NCBI GenBank assembly: GCA_027475525.1
Contig: JAMWFC010000058.1
Span: 248,001-312,000 of the forward strand
Origin: Macrolepiota albuminosa
Lineage: Eukaryota > Basidiomycota > Agaricomycetes > Agaricales > Agaricaceae
Length of the DNA stretch: 64,000 bases
Direction: 5' to 3'
Part shown: piece by piece, positions 21,882-32,416 of the stretch
How the letters are laid out: every line of letters begins with the position of its first letter
Position numbering within the stretch: position 1 is the stretch's first letter
The notes under the pieces: generated by a model
What the model was told of the DNA's origin: nothing
The model's input: only the letters and a program-made list of their open reading frames with translations
Databases searched by the model: none
Program-made: the position numbers and the translations under genes

Positions 21882-24800
21882 GCCCCCGGAGTTTACCGAC
21901 CAACACGCCAACGAGCCTCCACACCGGTGTTTTCACAGACCATCGAGGAGGTGATTGGCGACGATCACGGAGATGTGGCGCTAACGCTGGAATATGACCA
22001 TTCAACTGGTCTTGTAAATATTTTGTCTACCGCATATCTTGACAAAGAAGTTTTACTTTCCTCGACCGTTACCGACGCTGAGCTTTCTCAGAAAAACCCA
22101 GATATTACCGACTCAGCTCTAGCGTACTTATATCTTACCGCCTCTGAATCGTTTCAAAACTTTCTCAGAAAAACCCAGATATTACCGACTCAGCTCTAGC
22201 GTACTTATATCTTACCGCCTCTGAATCGTTTCAAAATATAGCGTCTACCATACTTATCTCACCACTCTCCCGGAGCCTCGCCTCCTGCCGTTCTTGGACT
22301 TGCCGCTCCTCAGGCTACAGTTCCCCTTTCCACATCTGTGTATAACCAAGCTAACGCTCCCAAAAGGAAAGGGGTTCAAGTTAAAAAGAAATATAAGCCA
22401 GTTGCGCTTAAAACAAAACCCATCGCTACGCACTCTCCCGAGACTTTCAGAATCGAGCGCCAGATCATTGGCGACCCTCTTGCCGACATGCCGGCCTTAT
22501 CACCGAATCCGCCACCCTTTCAGCCCACAGGACGTTTTACCGAGGAACGCCAACAGCAGTTCGCCAAGGAGCACGACACAGGATTTTTGACCAAAGATGA
22601 GTTAAACGTCCTTACCGATCTTGTCGCTAAGCAAGACAAAGCCTTCGCTTGGGAGGACTCCGAACGCGGCAGCCTACGTACAGATTTCTTCCCGCCTGTT
22701 GTAATCCCGACTATTCCTCACGTGCCGTGGACTGAGCACAACCGACCGTTACCGCCTGGGATCGAAGCCGAGGTCTGTCAGATTATTAGGACTAAGATAC
22801 AGGCTGGCGTCTACGAGCCCTCAAACAGTTCTTACCGCTCCCGTTGGTTCTGTGTCCTCAAAAAGAACGGCAATCTACGCATAGTTCACAGTCTTGAGCC
22901 GCTGAATAGAGTAACCATACGACACTCTGGCGTACCGCCTTTCCCTGACCACTTTGCCGAGTCCTTTGCCGGGCGTATCTGTGGCGCCACCCTTGATCTT
23001 TATGTTGGCTACGATGAACGCTTAATACACCCATCTTCCCGTGACCTCACCACCTTTCAAACTCCGTTTGGCGCACTGCGCCTAGTCACCTTGCCGATGG
23101 GCTGGACAAACTCAGTCCCCATATTCCATGACGACATCACATTCATCCTCCAACCCGAGATACCGCATAACGTCTTAAGCTTCATTGATGACGTTGGCGT
23201 CAAAGGCCCCAAAGACTGGCGACTCGTAAACGGCTTACCGGCAACCCATCCCGAGAACTCCAACATTCGCTTAGCGCTATGGGACTTTTTCCAGCTCCTC
23301 AACCGAGTCCTCCAACGCATGAAGTATAGCGGTGGAACCTTTAGCGGTCACAAACTTCTCCTTTGCGCGCCAAGGTTCAAAATACTCGGTCACATATGCA
23401 CTCCCGACGGTCGCGTTCCCGACGAGTCTCGCTTAGCACTCCTAGAGCGATGGGGTCCTTGCCGCGACTTATCTGAAGTTTGCGCCTTTCTTGGCACCGT
23501 TGGCGTTCTCAGGATATTCGTCAAAAACTTTGCCCATCGCGCACATGCCCTTAACCGACTCACCCGCGCTAACGAGCCCTTCGAATTTGGGCCAGACCAG
23601 GTTACCGCACAACGCGACTTAGTAAAAGCTCTGCAGGACGCCAAGCCCCTAGTCCCCATCGATTATACCTCTGCCGACCCTGTTATCTTGGCGGTGGATA
23701 CCTCGTACATTGCTGTTGGCTACTTCTTGTGCCAGTGCCTTAGCGACAATCGGAAACAGCGACGCTACAACCGCTTTGGGTCTATCACGCTAAATGACAG
23801 AGAGTCTCGCTACAGCCAGCCTAAGCTAGAACTCTATGGGCTCTTCAAAGCCTTCCGGTCGCTAAAGATGTATTTGATTGGCGTGCGCAACCTTATCGTT
23901 GAGGTCGACGCTAGGTACATCAAAGGCATGCTGCAGAATCCCGATATCCAGCCATCCGCTAGCATGAATCGGTGGGTAGTCGCTATCCTCATGTTTCACT
24001 TTGAGCTGGTACACGTCAAGAGCTCTTTCCACGGCCCAGATGGACTCTCTAGGCGACCACGGCAGCCTGGCGACCCGGCAGTGGACCCACAGGCTGATAG
24101 CGATTTCGAGGACTGGATCGACCGACTACATGGTTTCGTGCACCTCATTCAACAGCCAATTCCCTTACTACGACGGCAACAGCCTACCAGCATCCTGTTA
24201 CATCCCATAGTCCCTTACCGCCCCGAGACCTTTAGCGCACCCCTCACGTTCTACACGGCAAGCATCCACAGTCAAAACTTGCCTCCAGTAAAAGTCGTAC
24301 AGGAACCTCAGTCGCTAAGAGAAGACAGCAAAAACCTGACCTACGATGCCGTTCCCCGATCCGCCAAGGCAAAGGCGGAAGATAGTCGCCTATTGGTAGT
24401 CGAGCAATGGATACAAGACCTTAAGCGACCCCCAGACCTTACCGACGAACAATACGCTACCTTTATCCGCTATGCTACCCACTTCTTCTTTACCGACAAC
24501 CGACTTTGGCGACGAAATCGAGATGGCGCTCACAAGCTGATCATCAAGCCAGAAGGTCGCTTACGAGTCTTGCGCGCTATGCATGACGAGCTAGGACATA
24601 GAGGTCTGTACGCTACTCGAGCTTCTCTGCTAGAACGATTTTGGTGGCCACACGCTAGCGCCGACATCGCCTGGTACATCAGCACTTGCCACCTCTGCCA
24701 AATCCAACAAACGCGCCAAGTGCTCATTCCGCCAACCGTTGCAACGCCAGCTCCACTCTTTAGCAAAATTTACGTCGACACCATGCATATGCCCAAGTCT

Positions 24801-25634
24801 GGTCGCTACAAGTACATCATTCAAGGTCGTTGCTCGCTAATCCACTGGCCTGAATTTCGAATGCTTCAAAGAGAAAATACCGAGGCGGTCGCCAAGTGGC
24901 TATTTGAGGACGTCATTTGCCGTTGGGGAGCGCTAAGAGAGATCGTCACGGATAACGGTGCGCCCATCATCAAAGCGCTAACTTACCTCACCAAGAAATA
25001 CAACATTCACCACATTCGAGTGTCTGGCTACAACAAACGCGCCAATGGCCTGGTAGAGAGACCCCACTTTGACGTTCGGCAAGCACTCTTCAAGGCAGTC
25101 GATGGCGACGAGTCTCGTTGGAGCGAAGCGACCTATTCAGTGTTCTGGTCGGAAAGAGTTACTATTCGTAAGCGCATGGGTTGCTCTCCCTATTACGCGG
25201 CTACTGGCACCCATCCTTTACTCCCTGCCGACATTATAGAAGCGACCTATCTTCAGCCAGCACCCAACAGTATCTTAGCGACTACCGACCTTGTCGCCAG
25301 ACGAGCTATTGATCTCCAAAGAAGGAAAGAAGATTTAGAGCGACTCCACGAGGTAGTCTTCAGCGCCCGTCGCCAAGCAGCCCTACGATTCGAAACCGAG
25401 CATAGCGCCACCATCAAAGATTACAACTTCCCGAGAGGAGCGCTAGTGCTCATGCGCAACTCCAAAATCGAGACCTCTTACAACAAGAAAATGCGCCCGC
25501 GCTATCTTGGACCTTTGGTAGTTATCGCTCGTAACCGTGGAGGCGCTTACGTGCTCTGTGAATTAGATGGTTCAGTACTGCATCGACCTGTTGCCGCTTT
25601 TCGCCTATTGCCAATACCTCTTGCTTACTGCTAG
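21882..25634 (+). pseudogene. pol: Element B Pol (RT, RNase H, integrase), damaged
   Basis: The -1 frame overlaps the end of gag as in A. A 77-bp duplication (22083-22236) and two nearby single-base losses interrupt the linker before RT. From about 22294 a frame of roughly 1,100 codons is intact through RT (FIDDVG), RNase H (HGPDGLSRR without the duplication seen in A), integrase (HDELGHRG, CHLC, VTDNGAP, LVERPH) and the C-terminal segment MRPRYLGPLVVIARN. After AAFRLLP the sequence jumps into the antisense-gene remnant, so the last 45 or so residues present in A are replaced by a few unrelated ones and a stop at 25632-25634. The enzymatic domains look complete. Confidence 0.85.
22083..22236 (+). 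repeat. 77-bp exact tandem duplication in element B pol
   Basis: The units are 22083-22159 and 22160-22236. Two single-base losses relative to A follow within about 50 bp, so the net shift is +75 and the frame is regained. Confidence 0.95.
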
Positions 25635-26056
25635 GAGACAAATCAGACCACAGCTAAAGTTAGAAATAACAATCAGAGATACTTACTCAGGCGCGGGAGC
25701 GCTTACCGTCATCGGCAAGGCGCCAGACAAAATATCCTCCAGTTCGTCCTCGATTGTCGGGACGGGAGGGGGCGCCTGGCAACTCGATCAGCTAGCGACA
25801 CGGCAAGGACTGAAAGCACTCACAAAACGGGAGAAAGGCGCTAACCACTCAGCGCCACGATTGTCTACGTACCGCGCCCGGCACCACTCTCGCACCTCAA
25901 TCTCCCGATCCCACCCAACGCCAAATTTGCAGGCGCTTCGGCGCCAACACCCTCGATCCGCCGGATAAAGCGGTTCGCCTTGTCAATGTATGCGGAGGCA
26001 GCGTCTTGAGCCTCGCGGGACGGTACTGGGGGCGGAGTTGGAATTCGGAAGGACAT
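25628..26056 (-). pseudogene. Remnant of the antisense zinc-cluster gene in element B
   Basis: The start (ATG 26056, MSFRIPTPPPVPS) and the second exon match the antisense gene of element A (start 30449). Exon 1 has lost about 50 bp near 25915, which breaks the frame. Everything downstream of intron 2, including the cysteine cluster, is gone: the sequence joins the end of pol near 25617-25630. The deletion relative to A removes about 2.5 kb. Confidence 0.8.
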
Positions 26057-26217
26057 ATTTTAATTTCTGAGCGCCAGGTAAAAAAGGGGGAGAAGAAACG
26101 AAGTCCAAACTCATGCGCCAGGACTATAAACTAAATCTCAAGAACGCACGGACCACTTGTCACAAAAGCGGTAACGGTAGCCTTATTTGGTGACTGAGGA
26201 CAGTCAATTTTTCAGTT

Positions 26218-26226
26218 GGGGGGAGA
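26218..26226 (+). promoter_or_regulatory. Polypurine tract of element B
   Basis: GGGGGGAGA directly precedes the 3' LTR, as expected for the plus-strand primer. Confidence 0.85.
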
Positions 26227-27177
26227 TGATAGGACCCTATACAGGTTAGGCGCATCAACGGCAGGCTCGGCACCGGCCCCGGAAACCTTGCCGCACTCGT
26301 TCCGAACTTAGCGCACGCGTTCTACCTATTTTAAGCCATTTCTGACGGCCGCGCATGGCAAGAAGCAGATCCAATCAATGATAGCGCCGACGGCAGCAGG
26401 AATGACAACTGACAGATGGCATCAGTCACTGACGACAGCGCTTAGCGAGAAGCTTGATGATCTATCAAAAACTGACGGACAGCTTAGCGTTTGACCTTGG
26501 CGTCTGACACCGCTTACCGTCTCGATTTGGCGCCCAACGTCGCTTAGGTGTTTTGACAGACAGAAGGGTGATGGATTGATGGTTTAGCACCGCGATCTGC
26601 CGCCTGGTGGCGCCAAGGGTCCTCAAAGGACGGTAGGGATCGGAAACCGTTGGAGCAGCCCCTTTGAAATTTTCCAGTTTACCGCACTCTGGCGTCATTA
26701 GCCACTGGCGACGGCAAACTCATTGTAGTATAAAAGTACTTACCGACTTGTACATAGAGCAAGACGAATAGACCACAGTTTACTCCCCTTACTTCAGTCT
26801 CTCCCTTACGCTCAAGAGCTCATTTACGCTACGGTCGGCAACGTCAAAACTCATCGGCAGTTGCAGACGTTCGCCAACACTCGACATACTCGCGCCTTGC
26901 AACTACGGCAGGCATTATCGACGCTTAGAACTTCGCTAAGCTTATCGTGCTCTTGCCGCTCCCCCTTGCCGTCTTCACTTACCGCTTCTTCCTAGGCGCT
27001 TTACCTTAGCGCTTACACTTGCCGGCACCCGTTACCGACTTTTCACCTTTTTCACAGACGCGTTCTCTGGGACCTGCCCGGGACTCCTCAAATTACTTTT
27101 AGCGCGCCCAACGCACACTCTTGGTACGGTAACACAATTGTTACATTTGTTGCTGACCAAAACTTTGGGCGTCATCA
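26227..27177 (+). repeat. 3' LTR of element B (951 bp)
   Basis: The first roughly 250 bp resemble the A-type LTR while the rest matches the B 5' LTR. I counted about eight differences from the 5' LTR, all in that first part, besides the 77-bp duplication. Confidence 0.93.
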
Positions 27178-27181
27178 CCAC

Positions 27182-27583
27182 GAGGTAGTCTTTAGCGCCC
27201 GTCGCCAAGCAGCCCTACGATTCGAAACCGAGCATAGCGCTACCATCAAAGATTACAACTTCCCGAGAGGAGCGCTAGTGCTTATGCGTAACTCCAAAAT
27301 CGAAACTTCATACAACAAGAAAATGCGCCCTCGCTATCTAGGACCTTTGGTAGTTATCTCTCGTAACCGTGGAGGCGCTTACGTGCTCTGTGAATTAGAT
27401 GGTTCAGTACTACATCGACCTGTTGCTGCTTTTCGCCTATTGCCGTATCTCGCCAGAGAACACATTGACTTGCCGCTTGAAGCGCTAGATATCGACACCG
27501 CCAAACTTAGGGAACTTGAAGAAACAGAATTACTGGACGATGAGGACTTACCGACTCTAGTTGAAGAAGAAGAACCAGATTAG
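27182..27583 (+). pseudogene. pol: Element A Pol, 3' end (integrase C-terminus)
   Basis: This continues the frame interrupted at 18081 once element B and one CCAC are set aside: EVVFSARRQAALRFETEHS, then MRPRYLGPLVVISRNRGGAYVLCELDG, an integrase C-terminal module. It ends with an acidic tail of Glu/Asp runs and a TAG at 27581-27583. The matching part of element B confirms the join. Confidence 0.9.
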
Positions 27584-28014
27584 AAAAGAATATATATTGA
27601 TAAGCTCTTTCTTTCTATTACTTATCTTACTTATCTTTCTTGCCGATACTTACTGTACTATATTCCACAGACAATTCCTTACGTAGTCAAGTCGCAGCGC
27701 TAGCGTGTCGCCAACGCTTAGCGCATTGCGCAACTCTCGCCAAGGGTTTTTCGCTATGATGATTTACTGAGTGTTTCCCTTTTCCTCAAAATTTGTCTAA
27801 GTCCCTCACATATTACTGCTCTTGCTAATACCTACCTCAGAATACTTACCGCTTGCTTTCTCTCTGTTATACTTTCCTTGCGCTCTGCCGCTACGCTAAC
27901 TCAGATTATTGGACTCAATTCCTCCACTCGGTAGGGAAACACCAAAATTATATAAAGAAGTTGAGGCGCCAACAAAAATATATGTACAAACGGCCTATCT
28001 ACGCTAAGGTCCGT
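27584..28014 (+). other. Non-coding spacer of element A
   Basis: This AT-richer stretch lies between the end of pol and the end of the convergent antisense gene. It has no convincing frame. It probably carries the 3' ends of one or both transcripts. Confidence 0.5.
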
Positions 28015-30449
28015 TTAATCGCTAACATCATCCATCGACAAGGAGGCGTCGGAAAGTGGGAGGGAAGAATCGCGAAGGGGTAAGAGGTCGCCAGGTAGGA
28101 TGTCGTTAGCGGTTTGCCAATCCAGAGCGGCTTGGCAATCCGCTTGGTAATCACGCAGTACCTGCAAGCTGCGACCCAAATTGGAATAGCGCAAGCGAAG
28201 CGCCATAAGCTGGCCTCGGACACGTTCCCGCTCCCGACCCATTGCTGCCTCCATCGTTGCCGCCCTACTTGAGAACCTCTCCAGCATCTCCCGCGGGTTA
28301 AGTGCCACCACCGGGTACACGAGGTCTTGTCCCAGCCAGTGGAACGCGTCGCCTGTAACCGTTGGCTGCGGCTGAGGGGTCCAGGCAGGATTAATCCTGG
28401 CGACCACGGGACGCCTGGGCTCCAACCCGGCAACGTCCTCGGGGTCTGAGACTTCCCAGGGGGCAACGTTACCGTAGGGAGGTAGCCAGTGCCACTCTGG
28501 CTCCTCCCTGGCAACTCCTGCCGCGCCCTCGACTTCTGCCACTACCTCCCTTGCCGATGCCTCTCCCTCACCCTCTCCCGCTACCGCCTCCATGGCGGGG
28601 GCCTCTTCCTCGTCACCTACGCGCTGGGTCGCCAAAGTCTCGTCTGGCTCCCCCTCCGCGTCCTCGTCACCAGCCATAGCCATAGGGCTTCCCGCTCCCC
28701 TTGCTGCCATTGCCGAGGGTTCCACCTCCTGAGGATCTTCCCTTGGCGGCGGGTCCACTACCGCGTCGTCCTCATCGGCAGCAGGCAGAGAAACCCCCCT
28801 CAGGTGGATAGGGGAAAGTAACTTGCTAGGCCCGGCTTCAGTGTCCCTCGGCGGCAGGCGGCTGGCGGCAAGCGCTTTCTCCAACTCCTCCATCTCCACG
28901 TCTCCAGGGGTAGAGGGAGGAGACTCCACCCGCGCACGTTTGGCCTTGCCCTTCCCCTTGGCAGGGGAAGAGACTTGTCGTTTTGAAGGGACCGTAGTCC
29001 CTTGGCGCTCTCCGGCGCCACGGTTGCCGACTGTTGCAGACTCGTCCCCTTGACGCGTCGGCAGCGCCAGGGAACTCTTGCTAATCGTCGCCGCGTCGCC
29101 AGCGGCCTGCTTCTTCCTCTCCCCCTCAACGAACTCCCGCGCCCTTTTGACGAGGACGGCACGCTTGAAAGTGCGCTCCACTACCGCGTCGGGAGCTCCA
29201 CCGCGTTCGCGACTCTTAGCGCCGTCCAGAGTGCAGGCCCGTTTAAGCGTACCGCACCGGTAGCAGGGCTGGCCACCAGTGGGGTACCAACACCCCTCTG
29301 GGTCGTTGTCGGCCCAGCACTTGTCGCACTACAAGAATGTTAACGAAAGCGGCAAGGAAAGCCAAAGTGCTTACCGCCCCTTGGGAGTCCTTGAACTCCC
29401 GCCTTGCCGCTGGGCTTGCCGTCTTCTTGTCCTTCATCTCCGGCAAGACCACCCCCGCCTCCATTCCTCCATCCAAAACCGCCTCATCTCGTCTTGCCAC
29501 CAACAAACCCTTCAGCTCTGCGTCGCTAAAGGAAGTTTGCGTTGGCGCCTGTCAACTGGTTGGTTAGCAGGGAAAGTACCTTGGCGTAACAAACTTACCG
29601 TGTAACGAGGGGCGGCAGCCTTGCGAGACTTAGAATGGGATAAACAATAAGCGCCAGCGGTAACAACGCACAAACTTACCTTCTTCTTTAAAGTCTTGCC
29701 AGGCTTGACCGGAGAGCCCGATGTGCTTGCCGGCAGTGCTGGGCTCTGGGCACTACCGGCGCGGGAATCCTTCCCACCAGACACCTGCCTCCTTGCAATT
29801 GGCGACCTCTCACTGGCTACCAGGGTCTCGCCAACGACCTCTCGCTCCTCTAAGGCCTTGGTCCTCTCCTTGGCGTCACGGGAGGCCTCTTCCAGCACAC
29901 TCTCGCGGATAGCCGCCATCTCAGCGTCCACCTGCAAATTAGCAAGAGGCGCTAACACCTCTTGTTTGCTATGGGGAGACAGATCAGACCACAGCTAAGT
30001 CAGAAATCAAAAATCAGAGATACTTACTCAGGCGCGGGAGCGCTTACCGTCATCGGCAAGGCGCCAGAGAGGATATCCTCCAACTCGTCCTCAATGGTAG
30101 GGACAGGAGGAGGCGCCTAGGAACCTAATCAGCCAGCGACACGGCAAAGACTAAAAGCACTTACAAAGCGAGAAAACGGCGCTAACCACTCCGCGCCACG
30201 ATTATCCACATAGCGGGCTCGGCACCACTCCCGCACCTCAATCTCCTTATCCCAGCCTACGCCAAGGACACGGACCTCGTACCAACGCTCCAATAACTTC
30301 ATAACCGCGATGACCAAATTTGAAGGCGCCTCCGCGCCCACACCCTCGATGCGCCTAACGAAATTATTTGCCTTAGCGATGTATGCGTAGGCGGCTTCTT
30401 GAGCAGCCTGAGACGGGACTGGAGGCGGAGTTGGAATTCGGAAAGACAT
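28015..30449 (-). CDS. Antisense accessory gene of element A: predicted Zn2Cys6-like protein, six exons
   Basis: The gene lies on the strand opposite to gag-pol. The exons I infer are 30449-30165, 30116-30028, 29968-29680, 29619-29599, 29548-29375 and 29328-28015. All introns are GT-AG, 46-60 bp long, and the phases join to one frame of 723 codons. The N-terminus is MSFRIPTPPPVPS; a basic, Ser/Pro-rich middle follows. Exon 6 opens with CDKCWADNDPEGCWYP and continues CYRCGTLKRAC, giving C-x2-C-x8-C-x8-C-x2-C-x6-C. That is close to the fungal Zn2Cys6 DNA-binding cluster (usual second spacing x6). Next come a KGKGKAKRAR basic patch, a very acidic stretch (Glu/Ala runs) and a C-terminal predicted helix (REMLERFSSRAATMEAAMGRERERVRGQLMALRLR). 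No known function is assigned. Regulation of the element or of host genes is speculation. Confidence 0.7.
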
Positions 30450-30609
30450 ATTTTTTTAATAGAGCGCCAGGTAAAAATGTGGAGGAGAGACGAAGTCCAA
30501 ACTCATGCGCCAGGACTATAAACCAAATCTCAAGAACGCACGGGCCACTTGTCACAAAAACGGTAACAGTAGCCTTATTTGGTGACTGAGGACAGTCAAT
30601 TTTTCAGTT

Positions 30610-30618
30610 GGGGGGAGA
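30610..30618 (+). promoter_or_regulatory. Polypurine tract of element A
   Basis: GGGGGGAGA directly precedes the 3' LTR, identical to element B. Confidence 0.85.
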
Positions 30619-31569
30619 TGATAGGACCCTATACAGGTTAGGCGCATCAACGGCAGGCTCGGCACCGGCTCTGGAAACCTTGCCGCACTCGTCCCGAACT
30701 TAGCGCACGCGTTCTACCTATTTTAAGCCATTTCTGACGGCCGCGCACGGCAAGAAGCAGATCCAATCAATGATAGCGCCGACGGCAGCAGGAATGACAA
30801 CTGACAGATGGCATCAGTCACTGACGACAGCGCTTAGCGAGAAGCTTGATGATCTATCAAAAACTGACGGACAGCTTAGCGTTTGACCTTGGCGTCTGAC
30901 ACCGCTTACCGTCTCGATTTGGCGCCCAACGTCGCTTAGGTGTTCTGACAGACAGAAGGGTGATGGATTGATGGTTTAGCACCGCGATCTGCCGCCTGGT
31001 GGCGCCAAGGGTCCTCAAAGGACGGTAGGGATCGGAAACCGTTGGAGCTACCCCTATGAAATTTTCCAGTTTACCGCACTTTGGCGATGGTTGGTCACTG
31101 GCGACGGTGAACTCCTTGTAGTATATATATTACTTACCGACTTGTACATCCACCATCAGAACAATAGACCACAGTTTACTCCCCTTTCCTCAGTCTCCCT
31201 TACGCTCAAGAGCTCATTTACGCTACGGTCGGCAACGTCAAACTCATCGGCAGTTGCAGACGCTCGCCAACACTCGACATACTCGCGCCTTGCAACTACG
31301 GCAGGCATTATCGACGCTTAGAACTTCGCTAAGCTTATCGTGCTCTTGCCGCTCACCCTTGCCGTCTTCACTTACCGCATTTCCTTAGGCGCTTTACCTT
31401 AGCGCTTGACACTTGCCGACCCCGTTACCGACTTTTCTCATTTTCTTAGGCGCGTTCTCTGGGACCTGCCCGGGACTCCTCATATTACTTTTAGCGCGCC
31501 CAACGCAAGCTCTTGGTCCGGTAACACTACTGCTACATTTGTTGCTGACCAAAACTTTGGGCGTCATCA
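30619..31569 (+). repeat. 3' LTR of element A (951 bp)
   Basis: It is followed by the CCGC target-site duplication (31570-31573) and nearly identical to the 5' LTR. Confidence 0.95.
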
Positions 31570-31573
31570 CCGC

Positions 31574-31765
31574 ACATTCAAATGTGCTAGGTGCAAGAGC
31601 ATAGACCACCCAGCGGGCCTCTGCCCGTTCCCGAAAATCCCGGGCTGGCTGGGCCCAAAGGGCGAAATGCCCCACCGAAACTCGGAGGAAACAAAATCGG
31701 CCCAGGATGCAATGGCCAACAGGGTAAACAACTTCAGGGGCAGAGGTCGAGGCCGATTGAACTAG
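31574..31765 (+). pseudogene. LINE ORF1 protein, 3' part with CCHC knuckle
   Basis: This resumes the ORF1 frame broken at 11037. It has a zinc knuckle CARCKSIDHPAGLC (C-x2-C-x4-H-x4-C), a short linker and an arginine/glycine-rich end (RGRGRGRLN) before the TAG at 31763-31765. The exact in-phase continuation is strong evidence that the 20.5-kb block is an insertion into one LINE. Together the two parts would be about 473 residues. Confidence 0.9.
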
Positions 31766-32224
31766 ATAATTGTCCCCCTAACTGTATCCAAGAAAATACG
31801 CTTGCCATTAAACTACAAATAAAATCATAGCCTCTGCAACTGAAAAGGTGACCAGCCTAATTCATGCATGAGGTTCGAAAGAGAGCGAGGTGAAGTCTAT
31901 GCGAGCCTAGTGAGCATAGGCTGGACTCCGGGGGCCCAAATATACTGCTAGAACAGGAAAGCCCCAGGAGTAGGCGATCCCTCCAAAGAGAGGAGGCGAT
32001 GACATACCCGAGGGAAGTCATCAACAAACGCCAGCCTATTTAGGCCCCCCGAGGCGTGTCGCTTTTGACAAAGTCATCGAGCCACCATGCTTGAACTGGT
32101 CACAAGTATGGAGGTAAAATGACAGCGTGGCCGTGGAAAGTAGAACTTGGCAAAGGCGGCCAAGGCACTACGGGCCGGACAGCCCACCAGTACCCCAGCT
32201 GATAATCGTAAGCTAGAGAACTAA
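31766..32224 (+). other. LINE spacer between ORF1 and ORF2
   Basis: About 460 bp lie between the ORF1 stop and the last stop before ORF2 opens. No coding frame is seen. The ORF2 frame opens at 32225, so ORF2 must be translated by reinitiation or internal entry, not by fusion to ORF1. Confidence 0.5.
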
Positions 32225-32416
32225 TCAGCGATTACAACAGTGAACCAAAACCAGGGGAGCGAAGGGACTCAAAGCCCGGAAGCAAACTCCTTATGGGTAG
32301 AAAGGGACGTAAGCAATGATGGGCTGACAAGTCCGAGAGCACTCTACCCGAAGCCCTCCGAAAGCCCACCCCTCGCTGAAAACCAGGTGGAACCTACGGA
32401 ACCAATAGATAGCGTA

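Larger units (their letters stand above)
19489..21954 (+). pseudogene. gag: Element B Gag-protease, frame broken by 77-bp duplications
   Basis: This is homologous to the A Gag from ATG 19489. It carries the same capsid region, the same C-x2-C-x4-H-x6-C knuckle and the retropepsin VEAIVDSGSQII (near 21520). Two tandem duplications of 77-bp period (20791-20944 and 20960-21113) plus one missing base relative to A put the proline-rich linker out of frame over about 250 bp, and the original frame is then regained (77+77-1 is divisible by 3). The protease half is open again from before 21169 to the stop at 21954. Without the duplications the protein would be like that of A. Confidence 0.85.
18082..27177 (+). 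mobile_element. LTR retrotransposon B, same family, nested in element A pol
   Basis: The element is flanked by the 4-bp target-site duplication CCAC (18078-18081 and 27178-27181). Its LTRs are 18082-19108 (1027 bp, with a 77-bp tandem duplication) and 26227-27177 (951 bp). Its length is 9,096 bp. Compared with A it lacks about 2.5 kb between pol and the 3' LTR, covering the end of pol and most of the antisense gene. Confidence 0.95.
11038..31569 (+). mobile_element. LTR retrotransposon A (Ty3/gypsy), inserted in LINE ORF1
   Basis: The LTRs (11038-11988 and 30619-31569) are both 951 bp, begin TGATAGG and end CGTCATCA. The element is flanked by the 4-bp target-site duplication CCGC (11034-11037 and 31570-31573). 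Order: LTR, tRNA-type primer site, gag-protease, pol, antisense zinc-cluster gene, polypurine tract, LTR. Without nested element B it is about 11.4 kb long. I counted only two differences between the LTRs, so it is a recent insertion. Its own pol is split by element B. Confidence 0.95.

Noticed and set aside
31850..31900. Possible tRNA-like GGTTCGAA box in the LINE spacer
   Set aside because: No acceptor or anticodon stem can be drawn around it; it is probably chance.
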